Shown: piece after piece, positions 37,746-46,237 of the stretch
Layout: every line of letters starts with the position of its first letter
Position numbering within the stretch: position 1 is the stretch's first letter
From: Chitinophaga pinensis
GTDB taxonomy: Bacteria > Bacteroidota > Bacteroidia > Chitinophagales > Chitinophagaceae
Assembly: GCA_943333125.1 (NCBI GenBank)
Contig: CALQSB010000005.1
Location: 1 to 64,000, forward strand
Direction of reading: 5' to 3'
Length of the DNA: 64,000 nucleotides
Program-made: the position numbers and the translations under genes
The notes under the pieces: generated by a model
Told to the model about the DNA's origin: nothing
What the model saw: the letters and a program-made list of their open reading frames with translations, nothing else
The model's database searches: none

Positions 37746-38085
37746 ATTAGCCTCTTGAAATAAAAAAACCCCGAAAAAATCAGGGTTCAATTATATGATT
37801 TCTGGCAAGTTACTCTAACGGTGTAAAATAGGATTGGAACTCTTTTGTTAGGTTTTGGTTTTTCTTAGGTTTAAATGGTTATGGCTTCAGAGGTATTGGA
37901 ATTGGTATTGCTTAATTCCTATGTAAAAATATAAAGTGCGGTTGGATTTAAACAATGACCTTGATTGTAAATTCTAAAATTCGGTCTAACTACTTGTTTC
38001 GGCTAAGTAATCTTACTTAAAATGACCTTCTTTTTGATTGAATAGTCATTATTTTTATTGATATTTGCCTAATCTTATAGCAGTA
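37746..38085. other. Non-coding gap before the dihydroorotase-like gene
   Basis: About 340 bp without a credible gene. A weak hairpin (AACCC...GGGTT, 37767-37787) has its T-run on the minus strand, where no nearby gene ends, so its role is doubtful. GATATTTG at 38060-38067 is one base off the TAnnTTTG -7 consensus and lies about 20 bp before the next ATG; it may be a promoter. Nothing else is recognised. Confidence 0.5.
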
Positions 38086-39342
38086 ATGAAGGTTTTAATA
38101 AAACAAGCACACATTATTTGTCAGGGTTCTCCTTACAACAACTCCGTAAAAGATATTTTCATTTCTGGAGGAATCATACAAAAAATCGATGACCATATTG
38201 ATGAAATTGCCGATCATACATTCAGCGTTCATGATCTACATGTAAGTATTGGTTGGATGGACATTTTCGCCCATTTTTCGGATCCCGGACTTGAGCAAAG
38301 AGAAACGTTGGAAACTGGTGCTGGTGCTGCTGCTGCTGGAGGATATACGGATGTGATGATTTTACCCAACACGCTTCCTGTAGTTTCATCTAAAACTCAA
38401 ATTGAATATATTATTCAGAAGTCAGCAGCATTTCCTGTAAACATTTATCCCATTGGCGCCATAACCAAAAATGCAGAAGGAAAAGAATTAGCAGAAATGT
38501 ACGATATGTTTGAAAGTGGTGCTATCGCATTTTCGGATGGACTAAACTCGATTCAGGGACCCAATCTGATGATAAAGGCGCTTCAATATGTATTAGCCAA
38601 TAACGCTGTAGTTATCCAAATTCCCGATGAGTTATCCATTTCAAATCATGGACTGATTAACGAAGGAATTACCAGCACACAGCTTGGACTACCCGGGAAA
38701 CCTGCGATCGCAGAAGAATTAATGGTGGCCAGAGATATTGAATTACTGAAATATACTTCATCTCAGTTGCACATAACAGGCATATCTACCCGAAAATCAA
38801 TCGATCTTATTACACAAGCAAAAAAAGCAGGCTTGAAGATTTCCTGCTCAGTTACTCCTTATCATATTTATTTCACTGAAAACGATTTGACAACTTACGA
38901 TACTCATTTAAAAGTAAACCCACCATTAAGAACAGCCGATGATCTTTTAGCTGTTCGGGAAGCTCTTAATAACGGAATGATTGACTGTGTCGCTTCTCAT
39001 CATATCCCATTAAACTGGGACGACAAGACTTGCGAATTCGAAAATGCACACTATGGTATGATTGGACTGGAGAGTATATTCGGCGTGTTAAATAGTGTTA
39101 GCAATGATTTAGAAAAACTCATCAATATGCTTACTGTTAATCCAAGAAAAATATTCGGAATTGAGTTGCCCGAAATTAACGTGAACACTTCTGCTTGTTT
39201 AACCTTATTTATCCCTAACGAGAAATACATTTTCGACAAAACATTCATAAAGTCCAAATCGGGTAATAATGCTTTTATTGGTAAAGAACTTAAAGGCAAA
39301 GTTATCGCGATAATCAACAAAGGAAAGCTTTCGGTTAATTAA
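38086..39342 (+). CDS. Dihydroorotase-like amidohydrolase, probably non-catalytic
   Basis: I take the ATG at 38086 (MKVLIKQAHII) instead of the upstream TTG, giving 418 aa. The PyrC/allantoinase family layout is clear: GWMDIFAHFSDPGLEQRETLETG, ILPNTLPVV, and CVASHHIPL near residue 310. In active enzymes the first motif is DxHxH and the later one TDHAP with catalytic Asp; here the first His is Phe and the Asp is His. The bimetal centre therefore looks lost. Similar altered dihydroorotase paralogues occur in Bacteroidota and the related PyrX acts as a scaffold for aspartate carbamoyltransferase. Function here is unclear; the next genes make membrane and glycosyltransferase proteins. Confidence 0.85.
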   Translation: MKVLIKQAHIICQGSPYNNSVKDIFISGGIIQKIDDHIDEIADHTFSVHDLHVSIGWMDIFAHFSDPGLEQRETLETGAGAAAAGGYTDVMILPNTLPVVSSKTQIEYIIQKSAAFPVNIYPIGAITKNAEGKELAEMYDMFESGAIAFSDGLNSIQGPNLMIKALQYVLANNAVVIQIPDELSISNHGLINEGITSTQLGLPGKPAIAEELMVARDIELLKYTSSQLHITGISTRKSIDLITQAKKAGLKISCSVTPYHIYFTENDLTTYDTHLKVNPPLRTADDLLAVREALNNGMIDCVASHHIPLNWDDKTCEFENAHYGMIGLESIFGVLNSVSNDLEKLINMLTVNPRKIFGIELPEINVNTSACLTLFIPNEKYIFDKTFIKSKSGNNAFIGKELKGKVIAIINKGKLSVN

Positions 39343-39422
39343 CTATCAAAAATGCATAGCCGCATTTTTAAACAGCCTATTAAAAGCAAATTCAAGCTAT
39401 CCTTAAAATAATATTTATAAAA

Positions 39423-39914
39423 ATGAAAAAAATCAGTGCAAAAAACAAAGGGATTGTTATTTCATTTTTAATGATACTGCTCTCTTTTATTTTCTATCAT
39501 TTATTGCAACCCAAAAATTTATACCTCAGCAGATATATTATTATATCGATTTTTATTGTTGGATTATTATGGACAATTAAAGATTACAAAAAAACCAACA
39601 ATGAGGCTACATTCAAAGATTTATTTAATGAGGGATTTAAAAATTTCATTGTGGTTACTTTTTTTATGGCTTTATATTCTTTCATTTTCTATAAGATTTA
39701 TCCCTTGCCTTATGAATACGAAAATTTCATTGTAAATAATAAAGCATTGTTGCTAAAAGAAGGAAACAGAACGGCTAAAGAAATTAATGACAATGCTGCG
39801 CAATGGCGAAATTATTTTGTACCGCTGATCCTTTCCTTTTACAATTTTACTTTTTTGATTCTAGGCACAATTATCAGTGGTATTACTTCTTATGTTTTCA
39901 GCAAAAAAAAATAA
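39423..39914 (+). CDS. DUF4199 family membrane protein
   Basis: A 163-aa protein with four predicted membrane segments (about residues 10-27, 36-52, 72-92 and 133-157) and a C-terminal Lys run. A loop with EYENFIVNNKALLLKEGNRTAKEI between segments three and four fits the DUF4199 family of Bacteroidota. It lies between the dihydroorotase-like gene and a GT2 glycosyltransferase gene, 47 bp from the latter. No biochemical role is known to me. Confidence 0.75.
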   Translation: MKKISAKNKGIVISFLMILLSFIFYHLLQPKNLYLSRYIIISIFIVGLLWTIKDYKKTNNEATFKDLFNEGFKNFIVVTFFMALYSFIFYKIYPLPYEYENFIVNNKALLLKEGNRTAKEINDNAAQWRNYFVPLILSFYNFTFLILGTIISGITSYVFSKKK

Positions 39915-39961
39915 CTTACTTTAGCAGTATAAATTTATAAACCAAGACTAAACCGAATAAA

Positions 39962-40903
39962 ATGGACGTTACCATTGTCATTCCACTTTTCAATGAAGAC
40001 GAATCACTTCCAGAGCTATCTGCCTGGATTGAGCGAGTGGTCAACGAAAATAACCTGAGTTATGAAATCATTATGATTGATGATGGGAGTACTGATAATT
40101 CATGGAATGTAATTGAGCAACTACGCTCTGCGAATTCAAATATTAAAGGAATAAGATTTCAAAGAAATTATGGAAAAAGTGCTGCATTAAATGAAGGATT
40201 CAAAGCGGCACAGGGACAAGTCATCATTACAATGGATGCTGATATGCAGGACAGTCCTGACGAAATCCCCGAATTAAGAAAAATGATCCTTGAAGGTAAT
40301 TTTGATATTGTGAGTGGATGGAAGAAAAAAAGATTCGATAATACTCTCACCAAGAATATCCCCAGCAAACTTTTCAATGCCGCTGCTAGAAAAATGAGTG
40401 GCATACAATTAAATGATTTCAATTGCGGATTAAAAGCTTACAAATATAAAGTAGTAAAAAGCATTGAGGTTTATGGTGAAATGCATCGTTATGTTCCAGT
40501 GCTGGCTAAATGGGCAGGCTTCAGAAAAATAGGCGAAAAAGTGGTGGAACACCGGGCCCGTAAATTTGGAGTAACTAAATTTGGATGGGATCGTTTTATT
40601 AACGGATTTCTGGATCTAATGACTATTTTCTTTGTTGGAAAATTCGGAAAACGTCCTATGCACTTTTTTGGTTTATGGGGCACACTTTTCTTTCTTTTTG
40701 GATTTACAATATTTATTTATTTATCGGTTTCCAAATTCTTTTTTGAGGTCACTGGAATGACACAAAGACCTTTGTTCTTTTTTGCTTTATTGGCAATGAT
40801 TATGGGAACACAATTATTTCTTTCCGGATTTATTGGCGAATTAATTGCCCGAAATTCTTCTGAAAGAAATCATTATTTGATTGAACAAAAACTGGGATTA
40901 TAA
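39962..40903 (+). CDS. GT2 polyprenyl-phosphate glycosyltransferase
   Basis: A 313-aa GT2 enzyme of the DPM1/GtrB/ArnC type. The N-terminal VTIVIPLFNEDESLPEL, the DDGSTDNSW and DADMQDSPDEIPEL metal/nucleotide motifs and the FNCGLKAYK segment are typical. Two C-terminal membrane helices (about 236-257 and 271-292) anchor it in the inner membrane. It probably transfers a sugar from a nucleotide donor to undecaprenyl phosphate. The neighbouring GT4 and GDP-heptose genes suggest envelope glycan assembly. The next gene starts 15 bp after its stop codon. Confidence 0.9.
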   Translation: MDVTIVIPLFNEDESLPELSAWIERVVNENNLSYEIIMIDDGSTDNSWNVIEQLRSANSNIKGIRFQRNYGKSAALNEGFKAAQGQVIITMDADMQDSPDEIPELRKMILEGNFDIVSGWKKKRFDNTLTKNIPSKLFNAAARKMSGIQLNDFNCGLKAYKYKVVKSIEVYGEMHRYVPVLAKWAGFRKIGEKVVEHRARKFGVTKFGWDRFINGFLDLMTIFFVGKFGKRPMHFFGLWGTLFFLFGFTIFIYLSVSKFFFEVTGMTQRPLFFFALLAMIMGTQLFLSGFIGELIARNSSERNHYLIEQKLGL

Positions 40904-40918
40904 AACAATATCCTGCAA

Positions 40919-42064
40919 TTGTCATCAACATCTAAAAATATCATCATCATTGGACCGGCCCATCCGCTAAGAGGCGGACTGGCTTCTTACAATGAAAGGC
41001 TCGCAAGAGCTTTTATTGAACAACATCATCAAGCCGAAATATTTACATTTTCACTTCAGTACCCTGACTTTTTATTTCCCGGCACTACTCAGTATTCTAC
41101 CGAACCTGCCCCTGCGGATTTGAAAATTCATGCTGAAATAAATTCAGTCAACCCTTTAAACTGGATTAAAGTTGGACGAAAATTAAGGAAATTAAATCCC
41201 GATATTATTGTAGTTCGTTATTGGCTACCTTTTATGGGGCCCTGTCTGGGTGCTATTTTAAGAATAGTCAGAAAAAATAAACACACGAAAATCGTTTGCA
41301 TTGCTGATAATATTATCCCACATGAAAAAAGAATTGGAGATCATGCATTCACCAATTACTTTATCAAACCTGTGGACGCTTTTATTACCATGAGTAAAAA
41401 AGTATTGAAGGATATGAATGATTGGGATCCCTCCAAAAAAACATCATTTGTACCTCATCCCTTATATGATAATTTCGGAGAAAAAGTTTCTAAAGAAGAA
41501 GCACGCAAAAAACTAGGCCTGACGAATGAAAACAAAATTGTTCTTTTTTTTGGATTCATCAGAAAATATAAAGGACTTGATCTTTTATTTGAGGCCATTA
41601 AATTACTAAAAGACCGGAATGCAATTAGTAATATAAAATTTCTGATTGCCGGAGAATTTTATGAAGACAGAAAAATTTATGATGAGCAGATAAAAAATCT
41701 AAATATTGAAAATGAACTAATATTAAGAACTGATTTTATTCCAGACAGTGAAGTGAAATATTTTTTATGTGCAGCCGACACCGTTATACAGCCTTATAGA
41801 AACGCAACCCAAAGTGGCGTCACTCCTCTAGCCTATCATTTTGAAATTCCGATGATTGTAACAAATGTTGGTGGATTACCATCATTGGTTCCTGATGGAA
41901 AAGTAGGTTTGGTGGCCGAGCCTAATCCAGCATCTATTGCTGATAAAATAAATGAGTTTTTTATTCTCGGGAATGAACATTTTTTGCTTGACTTAATTGA
42001 AGAAAAAAAGAAATACAGCTGGGAGGTGATGGTCAATGAAATTATTAAGCTCTCGGAATTTTAA
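40919..42064 (+). CDS. GT4 family glycosyltransferase
   Basis: A 381-aa GT-B enzyme. The start appears to be TTG at 40919 (SSTSKNIIIIGPAHPLRGGLASYNERLA), since no ATG lies near; a GPAHPLRGGLA nucleotide-sugar loop follows. The C-terminal domain carries ILFFGFIRKYKGLDLL-like sequence and the donor motif QPYRNATQSGVTPLAYHFEIP, with Glu replaced in the usual EX7E region. It likely adds a sugar, perhaps heptose, in envelope glycan synthesis given the downstream GDP-heptose genes. Confidence 0.86.
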   Translation: MSSTSKNIIIIGPAHPLRGGLASYNERLARAFIEQHHQAEIFTFSLQYPDFLFPGTTQYSTEPAPADLKIHAEINSVNPLNWIKVGRKLRKLNPDIIVVRYWLPFMGPCLGAILRIVRKNKHTKIVCIADNIIPHEKRIGDHAFTNYFIKPVDAFITMSKKVLKDMNDWDPSKKTSFVPHPLYDNFGEKVSKEEARKKLGLTNENKIVLFFGFIRKYKGLDLLFEAIKLLKDRNAISNIKFLIAGEFYEDRKIYDEQIKNLNIENELILRTDFIPDSEVKYFLCAADTVIQPYRNATQSGVTPLAYHFEIPMIVTNVGGLPSLVPDGKVGLVAEPNPASIADKINEFFILGNEHFLLDLIEEKKKYSWEVMVNEIIKLSEF

Positions 42065-42195
42065 TAAGAAGGATCCTAAATCACAAAAAAGCAACATTAA
42101 AGCCAGATTTACCATTTTCCCCTATTTTCATACGCGTCAAAATTCATCTTGTTTGCACTTCTCAAATCAACTAAATTATCTAATTTGCAACCCAT

Positions 42196-43218
42196 ATGAT
42201 ATACAGAAGTAAAGCGCCATTAAGAATCGGTTTGGCTGGAGGAGGAACTGATGTAAGTCCATATTGTGATTTATATGGAGGCGCCATTTTAAATGCTACG
42301 ATTTCATTGTCTGCATACGCAAATATTGAACCTCTCGATGATAAAAAAATTATCGTTGAAGCACTTGATCGTAAAGAAATTCAAATTTTTGATTTCAGTT
42401 CCCAGCTTCCTATTAATGGGGAACTCGATTTATTGAAAGGAGTTTACAACCGGGTAAAAAAAGATTTCTCATTCCCTGATTCAGGATTCCGGCTTTCTAC
42501 TTTTGTAGATGCCCCAGCAGGATCGGGTTTAGGAACGTCTTCTACTTTAGTAGTGGCAATACTGGGTGCCTTTGTTGAAATGCTTAAATTACCATTGGGT
42601 GATTATGATATCGCTCATCTAGCATATGAAATTGAAAGATATGATTTAGGATTAGCAGGCGGACGCCAAGATCAATACGCAGCAACATTTGGAGGTGTGA
42701 ATTTTATGGAATTTTACGACAATGATAAGGTCATTGTAAATCCATTAAGAATCCGTTCTCATTATTTACATGAGCTGGAAAACAATCTCGTTCTTTATTT
42801 TACCGCTACTTCAAGAGAAAGTGCTACAATAATAAAAGAGCAAGTGAAAAATGTAACTAGTAAAGATGAAAAAAGTATAGACGCTATGCATCAGCTAAAG
42901 GAGCAGGCAAAAATGATGAAGGAGGCTTTACTTAAAGGCAAGCTTTCTGAATTTGGAGAAATACTTGATTTTGGTTTTCAACAAAAAAGAAAAATGGCCG
43001 CAAACATCAGCAACAGTGCCATTGAAGAAATTTATGAATCAGCTAAAAAAGCAGGCGCTACCGGAGGAAAAATAAGTGGTGCAGGTGGTGGAGGTTTCAT
43101 GATTTTCTATTGCCCGGGGAATACGAACTATGCTGTAAAAGAAGCCTTACAGAAATTCGGTGGCGAAGTGAAAAATTATACGTTTACCAAATATGGACTT
43201 TCGAGCTGGAGTGTGTAA
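42196..43218 (+). CDS. hddA: D-glycero-alpha-D-manno-heptose 7-phosphate kinase (GHMP family)
   Basis: A 340-aa GHMP kinase. SKAPLRIGLAGGGTDVSPY at the N-terminus, the phosphate-binding APAGSGLGTSSTLVVAI loop and the C-terminal GGKISGAGGGGFMIFY are the three GHMP motifs, with the HddA-specific GGRQDQYAATFGG. It makes the 1,7-bisphosphate from heptose 7-phosphate. It starts a compact run with gmhA, hddC and gmhB that together cover the whole GDP-D-glycero-alpha-D-manno-heptose pathway. A 131-bp gap upstream could hold a promoter. Confidence 0.9.
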   Translation: MIYRSKAPLRIGLAGGGTDVSPYCDLYGGAILNATISLSAYANIEPLDDKKIIVEALDRKEIQIFDFSSQLPINGELDLLKGVYNRVKKDFSFPDSGFRLSTFVDAPAGSGLGTSSTLVVAILGAFVEMLKLPLGDYDIAHLAYEIERYDLGLAGGRQDQYAATFGGVNFMEFYDNDKVIVNPLRIRSHYLHELENNLVLYFTATSRESATIIKEQVKNVTSKDEKSIDAMHQLKEQAKMMKEALLKGKLSEFGEILDFGFQQKRKMAANISNSAIEEIYESAKKAGATGGKISGAGGGGFMIFYCPGNTNYAVKEALQKFGGEVKNYTFTKYGLSSWSV

Positions 43219-43247
43219 TGACAATTAAAAAGTAAAAATTTAAATAA

Positions 43248-43832
43248 ATGAGCAACCAAATAAAGAAAATCATACAGGAATCTATTGATGTAAAATCTCA
43301 ATTACTAAATGATGAAACGATAATAAATACATTGTCATCATGTGTAACCGATATTGTAAATGCCTTTAAAAATGGAAATAAAGTGTTGTTTTGTGGAAAT
43401 GGCGGAAGTGCCGCTGACGCGCAGCATTTAGCCGCTGAATTCAGTGGACGATTTTACACAGACAGAGATGCATTACCTGCAGAAGCGTTGCATGTAAACA
43501 CTTCTTATTTAACCGCAGTAGCTAATGATTACAGTTATGATGTGGTGTATTCAAGAATCATAAAAGGAATTGGTAAAAAAGGTGATGTGCTTGTTGGATT
43601 AAGCACTTCAGGAAATAGTGTCAACATTGTTAAAGCTTTCGAAATGGCTAGAGAAAAAGGCATGATTACCATTGGATTGACAGGCGCTACCGGTGGAAAA
43701 ATGAAAGACCTTAGTGATTATCTTTTGAATGTTCCCTCTACGGATACTCCGAGAATTCAGGAAAGCCATATTTTACTTGGACATATCATTTGTCAACTTG
43801 TAGAAGAGCAATACTTTAATACAACAACCTGA
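43248..43832 (+). CDS. gmhA: Phosphoheptose isomerase
   Basis: A 194-aa SIS-domain protein, matching the usual 190-200 aa. It converts sedoheptulose 7-phosphate to D-glycero-D-manno-heptose 7-phosphate. FCGNGGSAADAQHLAAEFSGRF, LSTSGNSVNIVKAFEMA and the C-terminal IQESHILLGHIICQLVEE (metal or catalytic Glu and His) are typical. It lies 29 bp after hddA and 4 bp before hddC. Confidence 0.96.
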   Translation: MSNQIKKIIQESIDVKSQLLNDETIINTLSSCVTDIVNAFKNGNKVLFCGNGGSAADAQHLAAEFSGRFYTDRDALPAEALHVNTSYLTAVANDYSYDVVYSRIIKGIGKKGDVLVGLSTSGNSVNIVKAFEMAREKGMITIGLTGATGGKMKDLSDYLLNVPSTDTPRIQESHILLGHIICQLVEEQYFNTTT

Positions 43833-43836
43833 TTTT

Positions 43837-44577
43837 ATGATTCCTGAAAATCCATTAAAAAAAGGACCGGAATTAACTCTGGAAAAAAATTATGAATGCA
43901 TCATTCTCGCCGGGGGATTAGGTACACGCTTGCGTTCTTCGGTTCCTGATTTGCCCAAATGTATGGCCCCAATTGCAGGGCAACCTTTCTTAAAATACCT
44001 GATTAATTATTTATTGAAAGAAGGTGTAACTAAATTTATTTTTTCACTTGGATATATGCACGAGGTAATTGAGGCCTTTCTATTAAAAGAATATCCCCAT
44101 CTGAATTATAAAATTGCATTGGAAGAAGAACCTTTGGGCACTGGAGGAGCAATCTTGCTCTCTTGTAAAAAAGCAAGTAATAAAGAAGTCTTGATTTTGA
44201 ATGGAGATACAATGTTCCAGGTTAATATTGAAACATTAATGACTTTTCATCATCAGCATGATGCCGATTGTACTCTTGCATTAAAACCCATGCACAATTT
44301 TGATCGTTATGGAGTTGTGGAAATCAATAAAGACAATTTCGTGGAGTCTTTTAATGAAAAGAAATATTACACCGAAGGACTTATCAACGGAGGCGTTTAT
44401 GTGTTGAATGTAAATAGATTTTTACAACTGACTTTCCCGGATAAATTTTCATTTGAAAAAGATTATCTTGAAAAATATGTTACTTCCCAAAGAATGATGG
44501 GTTTAATTCAAGATCAATATTTTATAGACATCGGAATACCTGAAGATTTTGAAAGAGCAGGTATAGAACTGAGTTAA
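43837..44577 (+). CDS. hddC: D-glycero-alpha-D-manno-heptose 1-phosphate guanylyltransferase
   Basis: A 246-aa nucleotidyltransferase. The signature ILAGGLGTRLRSSVPDLPK binds nucleotide, LNGDTMFQV carries the metal Asp, and ALEEEPLGTGGAIL and GGVYVLN follow in the normal order. It activates heptose 1-phosphate with GTP. The neighbours (hddA, gmhA, gmhB) fix the substrate better than the sequence alone, since this family also contains mannose and glucose transferases. Confidence 0.9.
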   Translation: MIPENPLKKGPELTLEKNYECIILAGGLGTRLRSSVPDLPKCMAPIAGQPFLKYLINYLLKEGVTKFIFSLGYMHEVIEAFLLKEYPHLNYKIALEEEPLGTGGAILLSCKKASNKEVLILNGDTMFQVNIETLMTFHHQHDADCTLALKPMHNFDRYGVVEINKDNFVESFNEKKYYTEGLINGGVYVLNVNRFLQLTFPDKFSFEKDYLEKYVTSQRMMGLIQDQYFIDIGIPEDFERAGIELS

Positions 44578-44583
44578 AATATG

Positions 44584-44671
44584 TTTTTTGTTTATGGTTT
44601 GTTGTTTATTGTTATGTTTTTAAATACACGCCACAAACCAAAAACAAAAAACCATAAACAACAAACAACGA
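44584..44671. repeat. Inverted GTTTATGG word repeat between hddC and gmhB
   Basis: The left arm (about 44587-44610, GTTTATGGTTTGTTGTTTAT) and the right arm (about 44650-44668, CCATAAACAACAAAC) are complementary in part, sharing ATAAACAACAAAC and its complement. Between them lies an AT-rich loop with ACACGCCACAAACC. It follows hddC by a few bases and causes a low-complexity N-terminal extension in the gmhB frame. The layout mirrors the TTTGGTG element at 15657 though the words differ. Confidence 0.75.
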
Positions 44672-44673
44672 AA

Positions 44674-45234
44674 TTGATTCCTTTTAAAAATATAGATAAA
44701 ACATGGACACTTTTTCTTGACAGAGATGGTGTAATCAATCATGAAAAGCCATTGGATTACATTCACAACTGGGATGAATTTGTTTTTTATGAAGGCGTGC
44801 TGGATGCTATTAAAATCTTCTCCGGCATATTCAATCGGATTGTTGTAGTAACCAATCAGAAAGGTGTTGGAAAAGGATTAACCTTATTAAGTGATCTGGA
44901 AATTATCCATGAGAATATGAAAGCCCAAATCAAAGCTGCAGGCGGGCATATTGATGAAGTTTATTTCTGTCCGGATTTAGATGAGCAGAGCCCATACCGA
45001 AAACCCAATCCCGGAATGGGACTTAAAGCAAAAGCACAATTCCCTGAAATTGATTTTAAAAAATCGATTATGATTGGCAATACCCTTGGAGATATGGAAT
45101 TTGGCAGAAATCTCGGGATCTTAACTGTTTTTCTTTCTACCACCCGACCTGAAGTTAGTTCTGAAGACCCTCGAATTGATCTTTACCTTAACTCCCTGCA
45201 AAACTTTGCTGATTTATTAAAAAAACGACTTTAG
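44674..45234 (+). CDS. gmhB: D-glycero-D-manno-heptose 1,7-bisphosphate phosphatase (HAD)
   Basis: The frame opens at an ATG at 44581, but its first 31 codons come from an inverted word repeat (RHKPKTKNHKQQTTK). I prefer the TTG at 44674 (LIPFKNIDKTWTLF), which gives 186 aa, normal for the family. HAD motifs: LFLDRDGVIN (nucleophile Asp), VVTNQKGVGKG, and RKPNPGMGLKA with MIGNTLGDMEFG. The Cys-rich zinc loop of E. coli GmhB is reduced to a single Cys (FCPDLDEQSPYRK), a zinc-free form. It removes the C7 phosphate before guanylylation by HddC. Confidence 0.88.
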   Translation: MIPFKNIDKTWTLFLDRDGVINHEKPLDYIHNWDEFVFYEGVLDAIKIFSGIFNRIVVVTNQKGVGKGLTLLSDLEIIHENMKAQIKAAGGHIDEVYFCPDLDEQSPYRKPNPGMGLKAKAQFPEIDFKKSIMIGNTLGDMEFGRNLGILTVFLSTTRPEVSSEDPRIDLYLNSLQNFADLLKKRL

Positions 45235-45297
45235 TTAAATTATGATTTTTTGAAAAAAACTAAAGCAATGCCAGTTTTTGTTCATTAAATTTATGGG

Positions 45298-46224
45298 ATG
45301 AAATCATATCTAATCACCTCTGTATTTTTTTGTTTATTTATTTCTGCTCACGCACAGCATATCAGTAAAGAAGATTTAAATCGATTAAAAATCCAGGAAG
45401 ACTCGATGAAAAAACCTTCCATTGATTTGATACAGGGAATAAATGCATCAGATCGTTTTAAGGCAGACAGTATTTTTACAAAAACATTTGTACGTGCGTT
45501 AAAAACAAGAAATTCATTTTACTACCCTTTCGATTCTTTATTTACTATATCCAAGCTCTACTCTCCAGACAGCCTTTTTAAAATATACACCTGGCAATTG
45601 ATTATTGATGACAATATTATCCGTCAGCATGGTGCGATTCAAATGAATACAGCCGATGGCTCATTAAAATTATTTCCATTGATTGACAAATCCGAAAACA
45701 CACAAAAGATACAAGATACAATAGCCAATAACTATGGATGGATGGGCGCCGTTTATTATAAAATAATTTTGAATAAAGCAAAAGACAAATCCATTTATAC
45801 CCTTTTGGGATTCGATGAAGATAACATTCGTTGCAACCGGAAATTTATCGAGGTTTTACATTTCGAAAATGAAGAGCCTATTTTTGGAGGCAATTATTTT
45901 GATTTCAGAAAAGACAGTTCACAATCTCAGCAACGTGCCCGACATATCATGGAATTCAAAAAAGAAGCAGGTCCACGATTAACTTTCGATAGGGAAATGA
46001 ATATGATTATAATGGAACATCTTGTTTCTGAATCAAACGAGCCTAAAAAGAAATGGACATTAGTTGGGGATGGCGACTATGAGGGTTTTAAATGGAATGG
46101 AACCACCTGGGTATATATTCCAAAGGTTTTCGACAATGTAACTCCTGAGGGAAAAACGCCAATGCCCAAACCATTGCTGGATGAAAAAGGAAATATCGAC
46201 AACAGCAATTTAAAAGTTCAGTAA
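45298..46224 (+). CDS. Secreted protein of unknown function
   Basis: A 308-aa protein with a signal peptide (MKSYLITSVFFCLFISAHAQ). The mature part is hydrophilic, mixed alpha/beta, with a WMGAVYYKIILNKAKDKSIYTLLGFD strand-rich section and RLTFDREMNMIIMEHLV near residue 220. I recognise no family motif or catalytic set. It has its own 63-bp leader after gmhB and is convergent with the nucleoside transporter gene, 13 bp away. Typical Bacteroidota periplasmic conserved hypothetical. Confidence 0.8.
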   Translation: MKSYLITSVFFCLFISAHAQHISKEDLNRLKIQEDSMKKPSIDLIQGINASDRFKADSIFTKTFVRALKTRNSFYYPFDSLFTISKLYSPDSLFKIYTWQLIIDDNIIRQHGAIQMNTADGSLKLFPLIDKSENTQKIQDTIANNYGWMGAVYYKIILNKAKDKSIYTLLGFDEDNIRCNRKFIEVLHFENEEPIFGGNYFDFRKDSSQSQQRARHIMEFKKEAGPRLTFDREMNMIIMEHLVSESNEPKKKWTLVGDGDYEGFKWNGTTWVYIPKVFDNVTPEGKTPMPKPLLDEKGNIDNSNLKVQ

Positions 46225-46237
46225 AAAAAGAATATTA

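Noticed and set aside
37767-37787. Second terminator after kduD
   Set aside because: The stem is short and its T-run is on the minus strand, where no gene ends nearby.
44581-44673. ATG-started N-terminal extension of gmhB
   Set aside because: The 31 codons are low-complexity repeat-derived sequence absent from the HAD fold, which starts near the TTG at 44674. The ATG start remains possible, so this is a preference.
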